Shown here: piece by piece, positions 23,393 through 34,744 of the stretch | Layout: each line of letters starts with the position of its first letter | How positions within the stretch are numbered: the stretch's first letter is position 1 | Source of the DNA: Bartonella sp. MM73XJBT.G | GTDB lineage: Bacteria > Pseudomonadota > Alphaproteobacteria > Rhizobiales > Rhizobiaceae | Length of the DNA stretch: 64,000 nt | Reading direction: 5' to 3' | Assembly (NCBI RefSeq): GCF_028618435.1 | Contig: NZ_JAQISW010000001.1 | Span: forward strand, 62,001 to 126,000 | Program-made: the position numbers and the translations under genes | Notes under the pieces: model-generated | What the model was told of the DNA's origin: nothing | Databases searched by the model: none | What the model saw: the letters and a program-made list of their open reading frames with translations, nothing else

Positions 23393-23773
23393 ATGGCAAA
23401 ACAGGAACTTGGAACGAAACGTGTTGATCCAGAAACAGGAAAAAAATTTTACGATCTAAATCGCGACCCTATTGTATCACCTTATACAGGAATTTCTTAT
23501 CCGCGTTCTTATTTTGAGGTTGCGGCTGCTGAAGCAAACAACGAAGAAGAAGTGGATACTGAAGAGCTTGATACAGCACTTGAAAAGTCTGCTTTTATGC
23601 TTCTTGAAGAGGATGATGACGGTTCTAAAGATGACGATCTTCCCGATCTGGAAGATAGTGATGTCGATCTCGGGGATGACGACGATACATTTTTATCTCA
23701 CGAGGATGATGAGGAGGATGATGACGTTACCGATATTCTTGGAAGCGGCGTTTCTAATGATGACGATGCTTAA
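23393..23773 (+). CDS. TIGR02300 family protein (conserved hypothetical)
   Basis: A 126-residue protein of unknown function that occurs throughout Alphaproteobacteria. The N-terminal 45 residues carry the family signature (ELGTKRVDPETGKKFYDLNR, then DPIVSPYTG). The rest is very acidic, with long Asp/Glu runs such as LLEEDDDGSKDDDLPDLED, and is likely unstructured. The start ATG 23393 is preceded by an AGAGG-type site about 8 bases upstream. It is followed by tRNA-Ala on the same strand, with no terminator visible between them. Confidence 0.88.
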   Translation: MAKQELGTKRVDPETGKKFYDLNRDPIVSPYTGISYPRSYFEVAAAEANNEEEVDTEELDTALEKSAFMLLEEDDDGSKDDDLPDLEDSDVDLGDDDDTFLSHEDDEEDDDVTDILGSGVSNDDDA

Positions 23774-23890
23774 AAGAAGCAAAAGAAGGCATCTTTTTCA
23801 TTGAATGCAAATTCTTCTTGATCTTCAATTTTTCTCGTTTTAAAAAAGTCGAAATTATATACTGTTCTTTTGGAGAAATTTGTTTTTGTA

Positions 23891-23966
<76 letters not shown>

Positions 23967-25305
23967 AAAAGACCAGCTCTTCTCTTAAGGAATCAATTTA
24001 TAGTAAAGAACGTGTAATCAATTTAAAAAGATTATATGCGCTGTAACTATTAATCCATTAGTGCACGCTCCTTTCCGCACTGTAATATACGTGTGATCAT
24101 TTGTTGGATTGTGAAATTTTACTGTCATAAGAATGGAAAGTAAGTGACGTTTTTTATGCTTTGCATAAAAATAAAAATGTGTGTTATTTATCTTACACAT
24201 TGTTTTAAAAAAACAAAATTTTAACTCCCCTTCCGCTACAAAATTTTCGCAAAATCATAATACATCGATTATGGATATCTTGTTAACAGATGTAAGCTAC
24301 TTAGATAAAAGCTCTGGAACAGGATATTCTTCTCGATCATCGCGAATTAAAACTTTTTTCCAGTGTTTTTAGCCTTATCAAATGACCTACCAATTTTAAA
24401 AAATCCCCACTTGAATAATGTTCACCAGCTCATTCCTGAGATATATTAAAGCCTAAAAGCCATATTGATTTATCATAATTAAATTATCTACTCTGTTAAA
24501 TAATAATTCCGAACAGAGTATGCTTTTCTTATCATATCATAAGCCCTCACATATTAAATCAATGAAAATCATTTCCTTGGCGCATCATAAGTAAGGTTGA
24601 GTTGTAACGCTATCACACATTTTTCTAGCTCCCAATGTTACTTCATACTAAAGAAAAATCTTGCCTTGAATATTCATTATATGAAAGCGGTATATAGCTT
24701 CCCCCCTAAACACAATAGAGTCGTACAACAAAATAACTTTTTAATTAATATGAACAGACTTCATTTCATACAATACTAAAGACTATTAGTCTTTTGGGAG
24801 ACTGTAACTATATCTTTATACGAAGCAATGTTTTTATGAAGCAATACTCTTTGATTTAATACATTTCTCATTTTTTATATTGAATGTTCCACCTTTTTTT
24901 ATGATGCTTGAATTACATTTGTTTTAATTGCTCTTTTATACGCTTAACAAATAAATATTCATGTCATAATCAGCCAATAATGCGCATAATGAAATCTAAA
25001 AGTTTCTTTCAACACTCTTAGGTATTTTTCCTAGAGCTAAATGCCAGCATTCAATGGATGATAGTATCCTTTGTAAATTTTTTGAATAAATATACCTTTT
25101 TAAGGGGGACAAAAATATCAAGAGTATATTCAAATAGATTATGTCTTACAAAAACTTTCTGTCGCTTGAATTTATTTAAAAAAATAACGATTTTTTTTCT
25201 TTAATAATCGGAAAAAAGATACTGCCTTATCGCGCCATAAGAAATTTTACTCTTGAACAATTTGATCCCATCAATTCCCTAATTGAGATTTTTAAAAATC
25301 TTCCC
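23967..25305. other. Gene-free stretch after tRNA-Ala, with decayed repeat pieces
   Basis: No gene can be supported in these 1.3 kb. The part at about 24550-24650 has ATTAAATCAATGAAAATC followed by GGCGCATCATAAG on the plus strand, the same leader blocks as repeat family A. Next to it, in the opposite orientation, is a short piece like the integrase codons (GTAACATTGGGAGC... on the minus strand). The copy is thus rearranged. No second copy of the tRNA 3' end was noticed, so an attachment site is not shown. Confidence 0.45.
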
Positions 25306-25893
25306 TTAACGCCATCCACATCTCTTCAATTGATGTTCATAGAGCTTAGACATCCTTGCCATACGCTGTGCTGCCTGTGAAAGCCCGGCATTAACATACC
25401 CTCTACTCCGTGCATAAGCACCATGCCCCATATGATAATTTAAATAAAGGCTATAGGCATCATCAAACCTCACCCCATTGCGTTGAACACTTTGGCGATG
25501 ATACCAAGCAACAAAATCAGCAGCATCTGCAAAATTGGTACGCCGTGCAAAAGATCTACCCGTAGAGCGAAGATACATTGTCCATGTACTGTCAAGCGCT
25601 TGAGAATAGCCATAAGCTGTCGATCGACGCTTCCATGGAATAAAACCAAGTAGTTTTTTACGTGGAGGACGTGCATTGTGACGAAAGCCCGACTCCATAT
25701 TAATGGTTGCAAGAATAATCGGCATAGGAATCCCATAACGCATTTCTGCTCTTTGAGATGCCCTACCCCAATTATCAAAAAAACCATTTTTTTGTGCTAG
25801 AATAGCGCAAGCATTGTTTGTGTGGATGGGAGTGGTTGTTGCACACCCCCCTAGCAAAAACACCAGTGCTCCTAAAAACAAAAGGTGTCGCAT
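25306..25893 (-). CDS. Lipoprotein with lytic transglycosylase (SLT-like) domain
   Basis: A 195-residue putative outer-membrane lipoprotein. The signal peptide ends in a lipobox LLGG-C with Cys17 as the lipidated residue. The rest resembles a small SLT domain: ATINMESGFRHNA places the likely catalytic glutamate at residue 67, and AYGYSQALDSTW and YHMGHGAYAR follow as in goose-lysozyme-like folds. It would cleave peptidoglycan glycan strands from the periplasmic side. It stands alone; no secretion or flagellar genes are nearby, so a general cell-wall role is more likely than a machine-specific one. Confidence 0.82.
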   Translation of the reverse strand: MRHLLFLGALVFLLGGCATTTPIHTNNACAILAQKNGFFDNWGRASQRAEMRYGIPMPIILATINMESGFRHNARPPRKKLLGFIPWKRRSTAYGYSQALDSTWTMYLRSTGRSFARRTNFADAADFVAWYHRQSVQRNGVRFDDAYSLYLNYHMGHGAYARSRGYVNAGLSQAAQRMARMSKLYEHQLKRCGWR

Positions 25894-26271
25894 ATTCCCT
25901 ATCCCTCTCGTTTAAGAAATAAAACAAGATAGGGATACTAAAAAAATATTACCAATCAATAAAGGCGATGATCTATCTTGTGATATAAAAACTTGCCTTA
26001 CTTTACTTTATTTTTCATCAACAAAATACAATGTTTGCGACTGAAAAGATGTTATCGTTTAAGTGTGAGATGTCGGCGACAAACGGTGTGGTGCGGACGC
26101 CAAGTACTGAGCTTGTCGCTGTGGAATGAAGGGTGGGGGGGAATAAGTGGTCTGTATCTAACGCGTTATATTCTTTTGAAATAAATTCACGAATTTAAGA
26201 GCTTGAAGGACTTGATAGGTTCTATTTTTAAAACAAACAATAAGATAGATTAATCTTCGTGGAGAGTGTTT
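25894..26271. other. Gene-free stretch
   Basis: A divergent upstream region between the transglycosylase gene and the broken acetyltransferase. No RNA structure, repeat or convincing ORF is seen. Confidence 0.4.
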
Positions 26272-26746
26272 ATGGAAGTTGCAATTACCCAAACTTTGTT
26301 GTCTGACGCGTCAGAAGTCAGCCGCCTTCTGGTTAAAACTTAGCATGATACTTATGATGCGGTACTTGATGCAGAAGTTGTTACAGCTCAAACAGATAAA
26401 TGGCATAATGTTGAAGCTATAAGTGATCAGATCAAAAAATATGGTACCTTGTTTTTGATAGAAAGATGGGTGGATAAAATTGCTGTCCATATATCTTTTG
26501 ATTTTTCTGATAAGGATAAAGCCTATTTAGCAAGACCTTATGTGTTGCCATCCTATCAGCGTTTAGGAATCGACAAAAAACTACTTGAACAAGTCATAGC
26601 GGTAATAAGATACAGGTAGGATTCATCTTAAAGTGAACAACAAAAATATCAAAGGCCTTTCCTTTTATAAAAAATTAGGTTTTAGAGTAACTGGTCAATT
26701 ACACGAAGACGAAAAAACAATTCTGTCTATAGAGAACGAGATATAA
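26272..26746 (+). pseudogene. Broken GNAT-family N-acetyltransferase
   Basis: From ATG 26272 the frame reads MEVAITQTLLSDASEVSRLL and is stopped by TAG at 26341. It then continues in frame (VVTAQTDKWHNVEAISDQI, ARPYVLPSYQRLGIDKKLLE) to a second stop at 26617. A one-base shift between about 26590 and 26615 restores RIHLKVNNKNIKGLSFYKKL to TAA 26744. The R/Q-x-x-G-x-x/K acetyl-CoA segment appears as QRLGIDKK and the GLSFYKKLGF motif is typical of GNAT enzymes. One nonsense change plus one frameshift make it very unlikely to be active. The substrate is unknown. Confidence 0.82.
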
Positions 26747-26861
26747 AAACTTTTGCTTTTTGAGTCATTAAAAAGGATAATATGTGTCTCTATTTGAATT
26801 TTTTTGCATTAAAAGTTCTAAGCGTGGAATAATATTTGCGTTACACAGATTCCTAATTGCT

Positions 26862-28004
26862 TTAATGCTGCTTTGTTACTTCAGAGTGATTTTCTTTTAA
26901 CTCGAAGGTTTCAATGCGATTTGCCCGTTTCATAATTTTGGATGATGATATTAAAATTCCTTCTATATCTTCACCTGCTTTGTGAAAGTGCTTCTGTAGT
27001 GCGCGAACACGCATATCCATTCGTCCAAAATCTTCCATTAATTTTGCTACTTCTGATTGAATTAAATGTGCTTGTTCACGCATCCGTGCATCTTTCATAA
27101 TGGTTTGTACAACTTGGACAGAGAGCATCAATAAAGACGGTGAAACAATAATCACATGAGCTCTATTGGCTTTTTGTACTAATGGCTCAAAATCCTCATA
27201 AATTGTTGCAAAAATCGATTCCGATGGTACAAAAAGAAAAGCGGTGTCATGGGTTTCTCCAGGAATCAAATATTTTTGTTCAATGTCACGAATATGGACT
27301 TCTATATCGGTACGAAATTGACGCTCTGCCTCTTGACGTTCTTGTGCTGATGTTGCTTTACGCAGTGCATTCCAAGCTTCCAAAGGAAATTTAGCATCCA
27401 CAACAAGAGAAGGTGCTTTATTTGGCATGTGAATAAGACAATCTGGGCGCTTTCCGTTGGAAAGAACAGCCTGAAAAACGTAAGCATTTGTTGGTAAGGC
27501 ATCGGCAATAATGGCTTCCATCCGCCCCTGACCAAAAGTACCACGTGTCTGCTTATTGCTTAAAATAGACTGCAACTGAACAACTTGTCCCGTAAGCGAT
27601 TGAATATTATTTTGTGCTGCATCAATCACTGCTAAACGCTCTTGCAAACGATTCAAATTTTCATAGGTGGATTTGGTCTGTACCTGAAGTGTTTGACCTA
27701 TATTGGCTGTCATGCCATTGAGTTGCTCACTGAGTGATTTATTTAATTCAGCTTGCCGTTGACCAAAAATTTCCGCCATCGTTTGCATTCGCCCTTGCAT
27801 TTCAGCTTGTGTTTTGAGCAAAGTAGCCATCTGCTCTTGTGCCTCACGAGCATGCTTGGCAACTTCACTTTCCAAAAATGCCTTTTTCCGATAAGAATAA
27901 ATCACTATAAAAAGTGCTAAGCAAACGAGTATCAATAAAAGAATAACACTCAATTTCGTAAAAGACTCATCAGCAAGTATAAAAGAAAAAAACGAATCAA
28001 ACAT
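26862..28004 (-). CDS. rmuC: DNA recombination protein RmuC
   Basis: 380 residues. An N-terminal membrane segment ([20 protein letters not shown], about 19-38) is followed by a long coiled coil (about 45-150) and the RmuC nuclease-like domain with [22 protein letters not shown] and [15 protein letters not shown]. RmuC is thought to act on DNA structures and limit inversions at short inverted repeats; the biochemical activity is poorly known. The gene is divergent from def, and their 5' ends nearly touch, so the promoter regions overlap. Confidence 0.94.
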   Translation of the reverse strand: MFDSFFSFILADESFTKLSVILLLILVCLALFIVIYSYRKKAFLESEVAKHAREAQEQMATLLKTQAEMQGRMQTMAEIFGQRQAELNKSLSEQLNGMTANIGQTLQVQTKSTYENLNRLQERLAVIDAAQNNIQSLTGQVVQLQSILSNKQTRGTFGQGRMEAIIADALPTNAYVFQAVLSNGKRPDCLIHMPNKAPSLVVDAKFPLEAWNALRKATSAQERQEAERQFRTDIEVHIRDIEQKYLIPGETHDTAFLFVPSESIFATIYEDFEPLVQKANRAHVIIVSPSLLMLSVQVVQTIMKDARMREQAHLIQSEVAKLMEDFGRMDMRVRALQKHFHKAGEDIEGILISSSKIMKRANRIETFELKENHSEVTKQH

Positions 28005-28095
28005 GAGAAGTAATATAACGCTCTCATTGCAAAAAAGCGCAAGAATTTATTATTCAATATTGACCCATACACAAGCATTGATTAATCTGTGCTCC

Positions 28096-28626
28096 ATGTC
28101 AATAAGATCTTTAGTTACTTTACCAGATCCGATTTTACGGGAAGTGTCCAAGCCCATCGAGCATGTTGATGCAACCCTCCAAAAGCTTGCAGATAATATG
28201 CTGGAAACTATGTATCATGCCCACGGCATTGGTCTTGCTGCTATTCAGATTGGCATACCGCTACGCATGCTGGTTATGGATGTCTCTCCAAATGATGCAC
28301 CGAAAAATCCGTTTGTTATTATCAATCCAGAGATTCTATGGCTTTCAGAAGAGCGTAATATTCACAAAGAAGGTTGTCTTTCTATTCCTGACTATTTTGC
28401 AGAAGTTGAACGCCCTAAACGTCTGCGTGTTCGCTATCAGAATCGTGAAGGAAAACAAACAGAAATTGAAGCAGATGATTTGTTGGCAACTTGCTTGCAG
28501 CATGAAATGGATCATTTAGATGGGCGTCTTTTTATTGATCATATCTCAAAAATCAAACGCGATATGGTGATACGAAAATTTAAAAAACGCGCAAAAGAAA
28601 AAAATACTCAGGAAGCAATTTTGTAA
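28096..28626 (+). CDS. def: Peptide deformylase
   Basis: Removes the formyl group from the N-terminal methionine of new proteins. The start at ATG 28096 ([19 protein letters not shown]) matches the family N-terminus; an upstream extension to 28003 would overlap the rmuC start and has no family match. With 176 residues it is full length. All three metal-site motifs are present: GIGLAAIQ (44-51), EGCLS (Glu92, Cys94) and HEMDH (from 136). Its stop codon shares a base with the fmt start (TAATG), so def-fmt-truA is a coupled operon. Confidence 0.97.
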   Translation: MSIRSLVTLPDPILREVSKPIEHVDATLQKLADNMLETMYHAHGIGLAAIQIGIPLRMLVMDVSPNDAPKNPFVIINPEILWLSEERNIHKEGCLSIPDYFAEVERPKRLRVRYQNREGKQTEIEADDLLATCLQHEMDHLDGRLFIDHISKIKRDMVIRKFKKRAKEKNTQEAIL

Positions 28627-29555
28627 TGGCATTACGGTTGAGTTTTATGGGAACCCCTAGTTTTTCTGTTCCCATTTTGCGTGCTTTGTTGGAATCTGGT
28701 CATGATGTTGTTGCCGTTTATAGTCAACCTCCTCGCCCAGCAGGACGTCGTGGTCTTAAACTCATTCCCTCACCTGTGCAAAGTGCAGCAGAAGAAAAGT
28801 CTATTCCCGTATTCACGCCCCAAACACTCAAAACAGCCGAACAGCAAGCCCAATTTGCAGCACTTTGTATTGATGTTGCTGTTGTAGTTGCCTATGGACT
28901 CCTCTTACCAAAAGCTATTCTTGAAACACCACGTTTTGGATGTTTTAATGCCCATGCTTCACTTTTACCACGCTGGCGTGGTGCTGCACCTATTCAGCGT
29001 GCCATTATGGCTGGTGATAAGGAAACGGGGATGATGATTATGAAAATGGATGAAGGGCTTGATACAGGGCCTATTGCCCTCTCACGCTCTATTCCCATCA
29101 CGGATACCACCACAACGGATGAACTTTCAAATAAGCTTTCATATATCGGCGCAGAACTTATGATAGAAGCTCTATCAACTTTAGAAAAAGGACAACTCAA
29201 ACTGACCCCCCAATCAGAAGAAGGCATCACCTATGCTGCCAAAATCAAAAAGGAAGAAACCCGCATTGATTGGACAAAGTCTGCTAAATTTATTCATCGA
29301 TATATTCGCGCACTCTCTCCCTTTCCTGGTTGCTGGTGTAACATGATTATCATGGGACAAGAAGAACGCGTAAAAATTCTTGGAAGTCGTTTAATAACAG
29401 GCTCTTCTCTTGAAATTGGTCGAATAGAACCAGATTCTTTGATTGTCCATTGTGGACAAGGGCTTCTTGAAATAACCCATCTGCAGAGATCTGGTGGTAA
29501 AGTCCTTGAGAATGCAACCTTTTTGCGAGGTGCTCATATTTCTGCTGTTTTTTGA
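28626..29555 (+). CDS. fmt: Methionyl-tRNA formyltransferase
   Basis: Formylates Met-tRNA for initiation, using 10-formyl-tetrahydrofolate. 309 residues, normal length. The N-terminal formyltransferase domain carries [14 protein letters not shown] and the catalytic motif [15 protein letters not shown] (Asn108, His110). The C-terminal tRNA-binding domain begins near residue 205 ([15 protein letters not shown]). The gene lies between def and truA with 1-base overlaps or gaps, a common alphaproteobacterial arrangement. Confidence 0.97.
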   Translation: MALRLSFMGTPSFSVPILRALLESGHDVVAVYSQPPRPAGRRGLKLIPSPVQSAAEEKSIPVFTPQTLKTAEQQAQFAALCIDVAVVVAYGLLLPKAILETPRFGCFNAHASLLPRWRGAAPIQRAIMAGDKETGMMIMKMDEGLDTGPIALSRSIPITDTTTTDELSNKLSYIGAELMIEALSTLEKGQLKLTPQSEEGITYAAKIKKEETRIDWTKSAKFIHRYIRALSPFPGCWCNMIIMGQEERVKILGSRLITGSSLEIGRIEPDSLIVHCGQGLLEITHLQRSGGKVLENATFLRGAHISAVF

Positions 29556-29556
29556 T

Positions 29557-30300
29557 ATGCCACGTTTTAAACTTACTCTTGAATATGATGGATCAAATTA
29601 TGCTGGCTGGCAACGTCAAGCAGATCTGCACACCATACAAGGCGCTCTTGAACAAGTCATTTTTCTCTTTTGTGGACAACAATTGACCATCACAACAGCG
29701 GGTCGAACGGATGCTGGTGTACACGCTATGGGGCAAGTTGCGCATGTTGATTTTGAAAAAAACTGGCAGACGCACACTATACGCGATGCTCTGAATGCGC
29801 ATTTGCAAAAACGGAGAGAAAATATTTCAATCTTAAATGTCGAAAATGTCCCTGATGATTTTGATGCACGATTTTCTGCTATTAAACGTCATTATCTTTT
29901 TAAAATTCTCAATCGCCGCTCTCCACCAGCCTTAAATGCCAAACGCGTATGGTGGTTGCCAAAGCCTCTTGATGCGCAAGCTATGCATGAAGCTGCTCAA
30001 AAGCTTGTAGGACAACATGATTTTACAACTTTCCGTTCAATACATTGCCAAGCTAAAAGCCCTATTCGCACCCTTGAACGCCTTGATGTGAAAAGAGAAG
30101 GGGAAGAAATCTTCCTCTATGCACAAGCACGCTCTTTTCTGCATCATCAAATCCGTTCCTTTGCAGGAAGCCTGATGGAAGTTGGTGTTGGGCGCTGGAG
30201 AGCACAAGATCTTGAAGCAGCTCTTCATGCTAAAGATCGTAAACGTTGTGGTGTTGTTGCTCCCCCTTCAGGACTTTATTTAACCAAAATAGAATATTAA
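29557..30300 (+). CDS. truA: tRNA pseudouridine(38-40) synthase
   Basis: Makes pseudouridine at positions 38-40 in the anticodon arm of many tRNAs. The start ATG 29557 ([20 protein letters not shown]) lies one base after the fmt stop; a longer frame that overlaps fmt is discarded. With 247 residues it has the normal length. The catalytic Asp52 is in [13 protein letters not shown]. In many Rhizobiales dapE follows truA; here dapE lies 24 kb away and an unrelated gene on the other strand follows. Confidence 0.97.
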   Translation: MPRFKLTLEYDGSNYAGWQRQADLHTIQGALEQVIFLFCGQQLTITTAGRTDAGVHAMGQVAHVDFEKNWQTHTIRDALNAHLQKRRENISILNVENVPDDFDARFSAIKRHYLFKILNRRSPPALNAKRVWWLPKPLDAQAMHEAAQKLVGQHDFTTFRSIHCQAKSPIRTLERLDVKREGEEIFLYAQARSFLHHQIRSFAGSLMEVGVGRWRAQDLEAALHAKDRKRCGVVAPPSGLYLTKIEY

Positions 30301-30331
30301 TTATTATGCAAAGTTTCTTCTTAAAGAGCAA

Positions 30332-31201
30332 TTAAGGTAGTTTGTAAAAACAACGGATTTCTTCAAAGGCTTCTGCTGCAGTATTGACAAATTTTACTAA
30401 ATCAATATCGGAGGGAGAAATTGTACCTTGTTCTGATAAATAATCAAAATTGATCACATTGTACCAAAATTCTTTGCCAAACAGTAAAATTGGAACCTGT
30501 TTCATCCGTCCCGTCTGTATCAAAGTTAACGACTCAAACAACTCATCCAAAGTCCCAAATCCTCCAGGAAAAATAGCTAATGCCTTCGCCCGCATGAGAA
30601 AATGCATTTTTCGCATCCCCAAATAGTGAAAATTGAAACACAAATGCGGAGATACATATGAATTAGGCTCTTGTTCATGCGGTAAAATAATATTCAAGCC
30701 AACCGTTGGGGCTCCAACATCACAAGCGCCACGATTTCCTGCTTCCATGATCCCTGGTCCACCCCCTGTGACAACCACAAACTCACGATATTGTGTGGTA
30801 GCGGAATAGCGTGAGCATAAACATGCAAATTCCCTTGCCTCATCGTAATAATGTGACATAGCATGCAAGTTTTTCTTTTGCGTTTCATTTTTTGCTGCCC
30901 AAGCTTCTTGCCCGTGTTCAGGAATACGCGCACCACCAAACAAAACAACTGTTGATTGGATATCATATTCTTTAAGTGTTATTTCTGGCTTTAAAAATTC
31001 AAGACCAATACGTTGTGAGCGCAGCTCTGGACGCATCATAAAATCTTGATCGATATAGGCTAAACGATAAGTAGGTGAACACATTTGTGTTGAATTAGAA
31101 ACTTCATGGATCTGTTGGAGAGCTTCTCTCGTGTGAAGAAGTGGTGTCCAATTTTCTTGTTCTTCTTTTCTTTTTTCTTTACAGCTTTTTTTCATGCACA
31201 T
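30332..31201 (-). CDS. LOG-family protein (TIGR00730; cytokinin-riboside monophosphate phosphoribohydrolase-like)
   Basis: 289 residues with a Rossmann-like fold. The LOG motifs are clear: GGGPGIMEAGNRGA near residue 145 and PGGFGTLDELFE near 212. Members cleave the N-glycosidic bond of nucleoside 5'-monophosphates; older annotation as lysine decarboxylase is wrong. Its ~90 N-terminal residues extend before the core, as in the longer proteobacterial proteins. It is convergent with truA and divergent from dapD. The natural substrate here is unknown. Confidence 0.87.
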   Translation of the reverse strand: MCMKKSCKEKRKEEQENWTPLLHTREALQQIHEVSNSTQMCSPTYRLAYIDQDFMMRPELRSQRIGLEFLKPEITLKEYDIQSTVVLFGGARIPEHGQEAWAAKNETQKKNLHAMSHYYDEAREFACLCSRYSATTQYREFVVVTGGGPGIMEAGNRGACDVGAPTVGLNIILPHEQEPNSYVSPHLCFNFHYLGMRKMHFLMRAKALAIFPGGFGTLDELFESLTLIQTGRMKQVPILLFGKEFWYNVINFDYLSEQGTISPSDIDLVKFVNTAAEAFEEIRCFYKLP

Positions 31202-31301
31202 GTCTTACTTTCTCATCGTTTTATTGACTAAAAACATTTCTTCGCGTAGGTCATAGAGAATAAATCTTGAAGCTTTCAACTTGTTTAACGGAACGCTCGT
31301 C

Positions 31302-32150
31302 ATGACCCATCTCACACAATTTGAAATCATTATCGAAAAAGCATTTGATAATCGCGATTCTATCAATACTACCACAAAAGGCGAAATCCGTGAGAGTGTC
31401 GAACACATATTGAACCTTCTTGATAAAGGTGAAATCCGTGTGGCAGAACGGCAAAAAAATGGACAATGGTATGTTCATCAATGGTTGAAAAAAGCTGTTT
31501 TGCTCTCTTTTCGGCTAAACCCAATGAAAATTATTGCTGGTGGAATCAATGGAACATATTGGTGGGATAAAGTTCCTTCAAAATTTTCTGGTTGGAAAGA
31601 AAATGATTTTCAAAAAGCGGGGTTTCGTTCCGTTCCTGGAGCGATTGTACGTCATTCTTCCTATATTGCGCCAAACGTTATACTCATGCCATCCTTTATC
31701 AATCTTGGCGCTTTTGTCGATGAAGGAACAATGGTTGATACCTGGACAACCGTTGGTTCTTGTGCACAAATTGGCAAACATGTTCACCTTTCTGGTGGTG
31801 TTGGTATTGGAGGCGTTTTGGAACCTCTGCAAGCAAATCCAACCATTATTGAAGATCATTGTTTTATTGGTGCTCGCTCTGAAGTTGTTGAAGGTTGTAT
31901 TATTCGTGAAGGTGCTGTTTTAGGAATGGGAGTCTTTATTGGGAAGTCTACAAAGATTATTGATCGTACAACAGGAGAAATTTTTATTGGTGAAGTACCG
32001 GCATATTCAGTTGTTGTACCAGGGTCTCTCCCTGGAAAACCACTCCCTAATGGTGAAGCAGGACCAAACCTTTACTGTGCTGTTATTGTAAAACGCGTTG
32101 ATCAAAAAACACGAGAAAAAACATCGATTAATGAGCTTTTACGTGATTAA
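31302..32150 (+). CDS. dapD: 2,3,4,5-tetrahydropyridine-2,6-dicarboxylate N-succinyltransferase
   Basis: Succinylates tetrahydrodipicolinate in the lysine/meso-diaminopimelate pathway that feeds peptidoglycan. The start ATG 31302 ([20 protein letters not shown]) fits homologues. The 282-residue protein shows a left-handed beta-helix of hexapeptide repeats (about 105-240), including [20 protein letters not shown] and [10 protein letters not shown]. The next-but-one enzyme, DapE, is encoded at 54.7 kb in this window on the other strand, so the pathway genes are dispersed. Confidence 0.96.
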   Translation: MTHLTQFEIIIEKAFDNRDSINTTTKGEIRESVEHILNLLDKGEIRVAERQKNGQWYVHQWLKKAVLLSFRLNPMKIIAGGINGTYWWDKVPSKFSGWKENDFQKAGFRSVPGAIVRHSSYIAPNVILMPSFINLGAFVDEGTMVDTWTTVGSCAQIGKHVHLSGGVGIGGVLEPLQANPTIIEDHCFIGARSEVVEGCIIREGAVLGMGVFIGKSTKIIDRTTGEIFIGEVPAYSVVVPGSLPGKPLPNGEAGPNLYCAVIVKRVDQKTREKTSINELLRD

Positions 32151-32154
32151 ACAC

Positions 32155-32460
32155 AATGTTGATTGATAATGTCATTTATTGTTTTCAATTTTAATAACAC
32201 TATAAAATAAAAGGATTCTTCTTATTTCAAATCCTTTTATATTGAATTAATTGCTCTCATTTCCTTGCGCATTACAAACGTAAAGAGTGTTTGGGTAAGA
32301 CGTACCTTAATAAAAGAGTGAAAATGTCTTTATTGAACGCTCTTAAAAACCAAGAGCTATCATAACATTTTGAACACGCAAAAAGTATGATGGTAGCACT
32401 ATGCGTCTTTATGACATGTAAAGATGGTCATGCCAAATGGGTTTTATGTTATTTAAGGAA
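32155..32460 (+). repeat. Integrase-leader relic (repeat family A), plus strand
   Basis: It begins with an ATGTTGATTGATAATGTC block, has the TTTCAAATCCTTTTATATTGAAT and CTTGCGCATTACAAACG leader blocks, then ATG at about 32332 and integrase-like codons. The piece ending near 32458 reads KDGHAKWVLCYL, like KDGGAQWIYRYTL of other copies. Several frame breaks are present. The remaining bases to 32744 hold a run of six A and eight G (32538-32551) but no supported gene. Confidence 0.5.
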
Positions 32461-32744
32461 GCTTTAATTATTATCCTTTTGACGAACACCATTGTGAAAT
32501 CGGCTCGGGTACATTGAGAGAGAGATATTTCTTTTTTAAAAAAGGGGGGGGACAATACGCAACATAAATGTATTTTTGTTTAAAGCATTCCATTTTACGT
32601 GAGCAACGTGACACAATGAAAAAGCACACTATCCCCAAAAGCGTGAGGACTGCCCAATTTCCATTTAAGAAACACTCTTTAAAAACCTGAACCAGTCGGC
32701 AAAAACAAAAGCACAATTTAATGAGGAAAATACACCCTTTTTCA

Positions 32745-34550
32745 TTATTTATTCATTTTGAGCGCTTGAATAAAAGCTGACTGAGGAATTTCTACCTTTC
32801 CAAATTGGCGCATCCGTTTTTTGCCTTCTTTTTGCTTTTCCAATAATTTGCGCTTACGCGTCACATCACCCCCGTAACATTTTGCTGTTACATCTTTACG
32901 CAAAGCTCGAATTGTTTCGCGCGCTATGACTTTACCACCAATAGCTGCTTGAATTGGAATCTGAAACATATGCTGGGGAATAAGATCTTTCAGCTTTTCG
33001 CACATGGAACGCCCACGCTTTTCCGCAATCGTACGGTGCACAAGCATGGACAATGCATCAATAGACTCTCCATTTACCAAAATAGACATTTTAACTAAAT
33101 CCCCCTCTGCATAATCCCTCATCTGATAATCAAAAGAAGCATACCCCTTTGAGATCGATTTTAGGCGGTCATAAAAATCAAAAACAACTTCATTAAGTGG
33201 TAAATCATATGTCACCATAGCACGCGTTCCAACATAGGATAAACCAACCTGTACCCCACGCCGCTCTTGGCATAGCTCTAAAATTGACCCAAGATAATTA
33301 TCAGGAGTCATGATTGTCGCTCGAATCCACGGTTCTTCGATAGAAGAAATTCTAACCACATCAGGCATATCTGCTGGATTGTGCAACTCTTTAACTGAAC
33401 CATCATTCATATTCATACGATAAACAACTGAAGGTGCTGTCGCGATTAAATCTAAATTAAACTCACGCTCTAATCGCTCTTGAATAATTTCAAGATGAAG
33501 AAGTCCCAAAAAGCCACACCGAAAACCAAACCCCAAAGCTGCAGATGTTTCCATTTCAAAAGAAAAACTCGCATCATTTAAGCGTAATTTGCCCATGGCT
33601 GCACGCAAATCATCAAAATCGGCAGCATCAATTGGAAAAAGTCCACAAAAGACAACCGGTTGTGCAGGCTTAAAACCAGGTAAAGCATTTTCACAAGGAC
33701 GACGCTCTTCCGTAATTGTATCACCAACCCGTGTATCAGCAACCTCTTTGATAGAAGCAGTGATAAAACCAATCTCACCTGGTCCTAATTCATCAACTTG
33801 TACCATTTTAGGTGTAAACACCCCAACACGCTCAACAGGATATTTTGCGCCCGTACCCATCATACGAATGGTTTGGCCTTTTTTTAGCACACCATCAATG
33901 ACTCGTACCAAAACGATGACACCAAGATATGCATCATACCAGCTATCAACCAACATTGCCTTCAAGGGATTTGCAACATCGCCTGTACGTGGAGGTGGTA
34001 ACTGTGTAACAATTGCTTCCAAAACATCAGGGACACCTAAACCTGTTTTTGCTGATATTTCCACGGCCCCAGAGGTATCAATGCCTATCACATCTTCAAT
34101 TTGTTCTTTAACACGTTCAGGTTCTGCTGCCGGAAGGTCAACTTTATTGAGTACAACAACCAATTCATGGGAATTATCAATAGCTTGATAAACATTTGCC
34201 AACGTCTGTGCTTCGACACCTTGGCTTGCATCCACCACCAACAGAGAACCTTCACAAGCTGCCAATGAACGCGAAACTTCATAAGCAAAATCCACATGAC
34301 CTGGTGTATCCATAAGATTTAAAATATAAGTCTGACCATTCTTTGCTTTATAATGTAAACGTACTGTTTGTGCTTTAATAGTAATTCCACGTTCACGCTC
34401 AATATCCATAGAATCAAGCACTTGTTCCTTCATCTCACGTGTGTCAAGCCCTCCTGTCATTTGAATCAAACGATCCGCTAAAGTGGACTTGCCGTGATCA
34501 ATATGCGCCACGATGGAAAAATTACGAATATAATTACGATCTATTGTCAT
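32745..34550 (-). CDS. lepA: Elongation factor 4 (back-translocase LepA)
   Basis: A ribosomal GTPase that acts on stalled or mistranslocated ribosomes. The start [11 protein letters not shown] at 34550 gives 601 residues, the usual length; an upstream in-frame start would add 12 unrelated residues. The P-loop is AHIDHGKST (15-23), the G3 motif DTPGHVDF near 78, and the G4 motif NKVDLP near 132. The C-terminal domain unique to LepA has [20 protein letters not shown]. No partner gene is adjacent; signal peptidase lepB is not seen here. Confidence 0.97.
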   Translation of the reverse strand: MTIDRNYIRNFSIVAHIDHGKSTLADRLIQMTGGLDTREMKEQVLDSMDIERERGITIKAQTVRLHYKAKNGQTYILNLMDTPGHVDFAYEVSRSLAACEGSLLVVDASQGVEAQTLANVYQAIDNSHELVVVLNKVDLPAAEPERVKEQIEDVIGIDTSGAVEISAKTGLGVPDVLEAIVTQLPPPRTGDVANPLKAMLVDSWYDAYLGVIVLVRVIDGVLKKGQTIRMMGTGAKYPVERVGVFTPKMVQVDELGPGEIGFITASIKEVADTRVGDTITEERRPCENALPGFKPAQPVVFCGLFPIDAADFDDLRAAMGKLRLNDASFSFEMETSAALGFGFRCGFLGLLHLEIIQERLEREFNLDLIATAPSVVYRMNMNDGSVKELHNPADMPDVVRISSIEEPWIRATIMTPDNYLGSILELCQERRGVQVGLSYVGTRAMVTYDLPLNEVVFDFYDRLKSISKGYASFDYQMRDYAEGDLVKMSILVNGESIDALSMLVHRTIAEKRGRSMCEKLKDLIPQHMFQIPIQAAIGGKVIARETIRALRKDVTAKCYGGDVTRKRKLLEKQKEGKKRMRQFGKVEIPQSAFIQALKMNK

Positions 34551-34744
34551 ATAAGGCGATTTAGCAAAGAATAACATAAAACGCAAAGACCAATTATGTC
34601 CTATCGAAAACCTTTCAAAAGAATATTAACCCAAAAAGCTTCTCAAAACACAACCTCCCATAACCTGAAAAAATAAGGCTTTTATTTAATAAATTAAATA
34701 CCAAAGAGACTAAAATGATCTTTTCACATCTTGTCTGATGACTC
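34551..34744. other. lepA upstream region
   Basis: AT-rich, without an ORF or recognisable structure; it probably holds the lepA promoter. Confidence 0.35.

Noticed and set aside
32471-32716. 81-codon frame on the minus strand with one hydrophobic segment
   Set aside because: It needs a TTG start without a ribosome-binding site, contains a G8 run, matches no known family, and lies beside decayed repeats.
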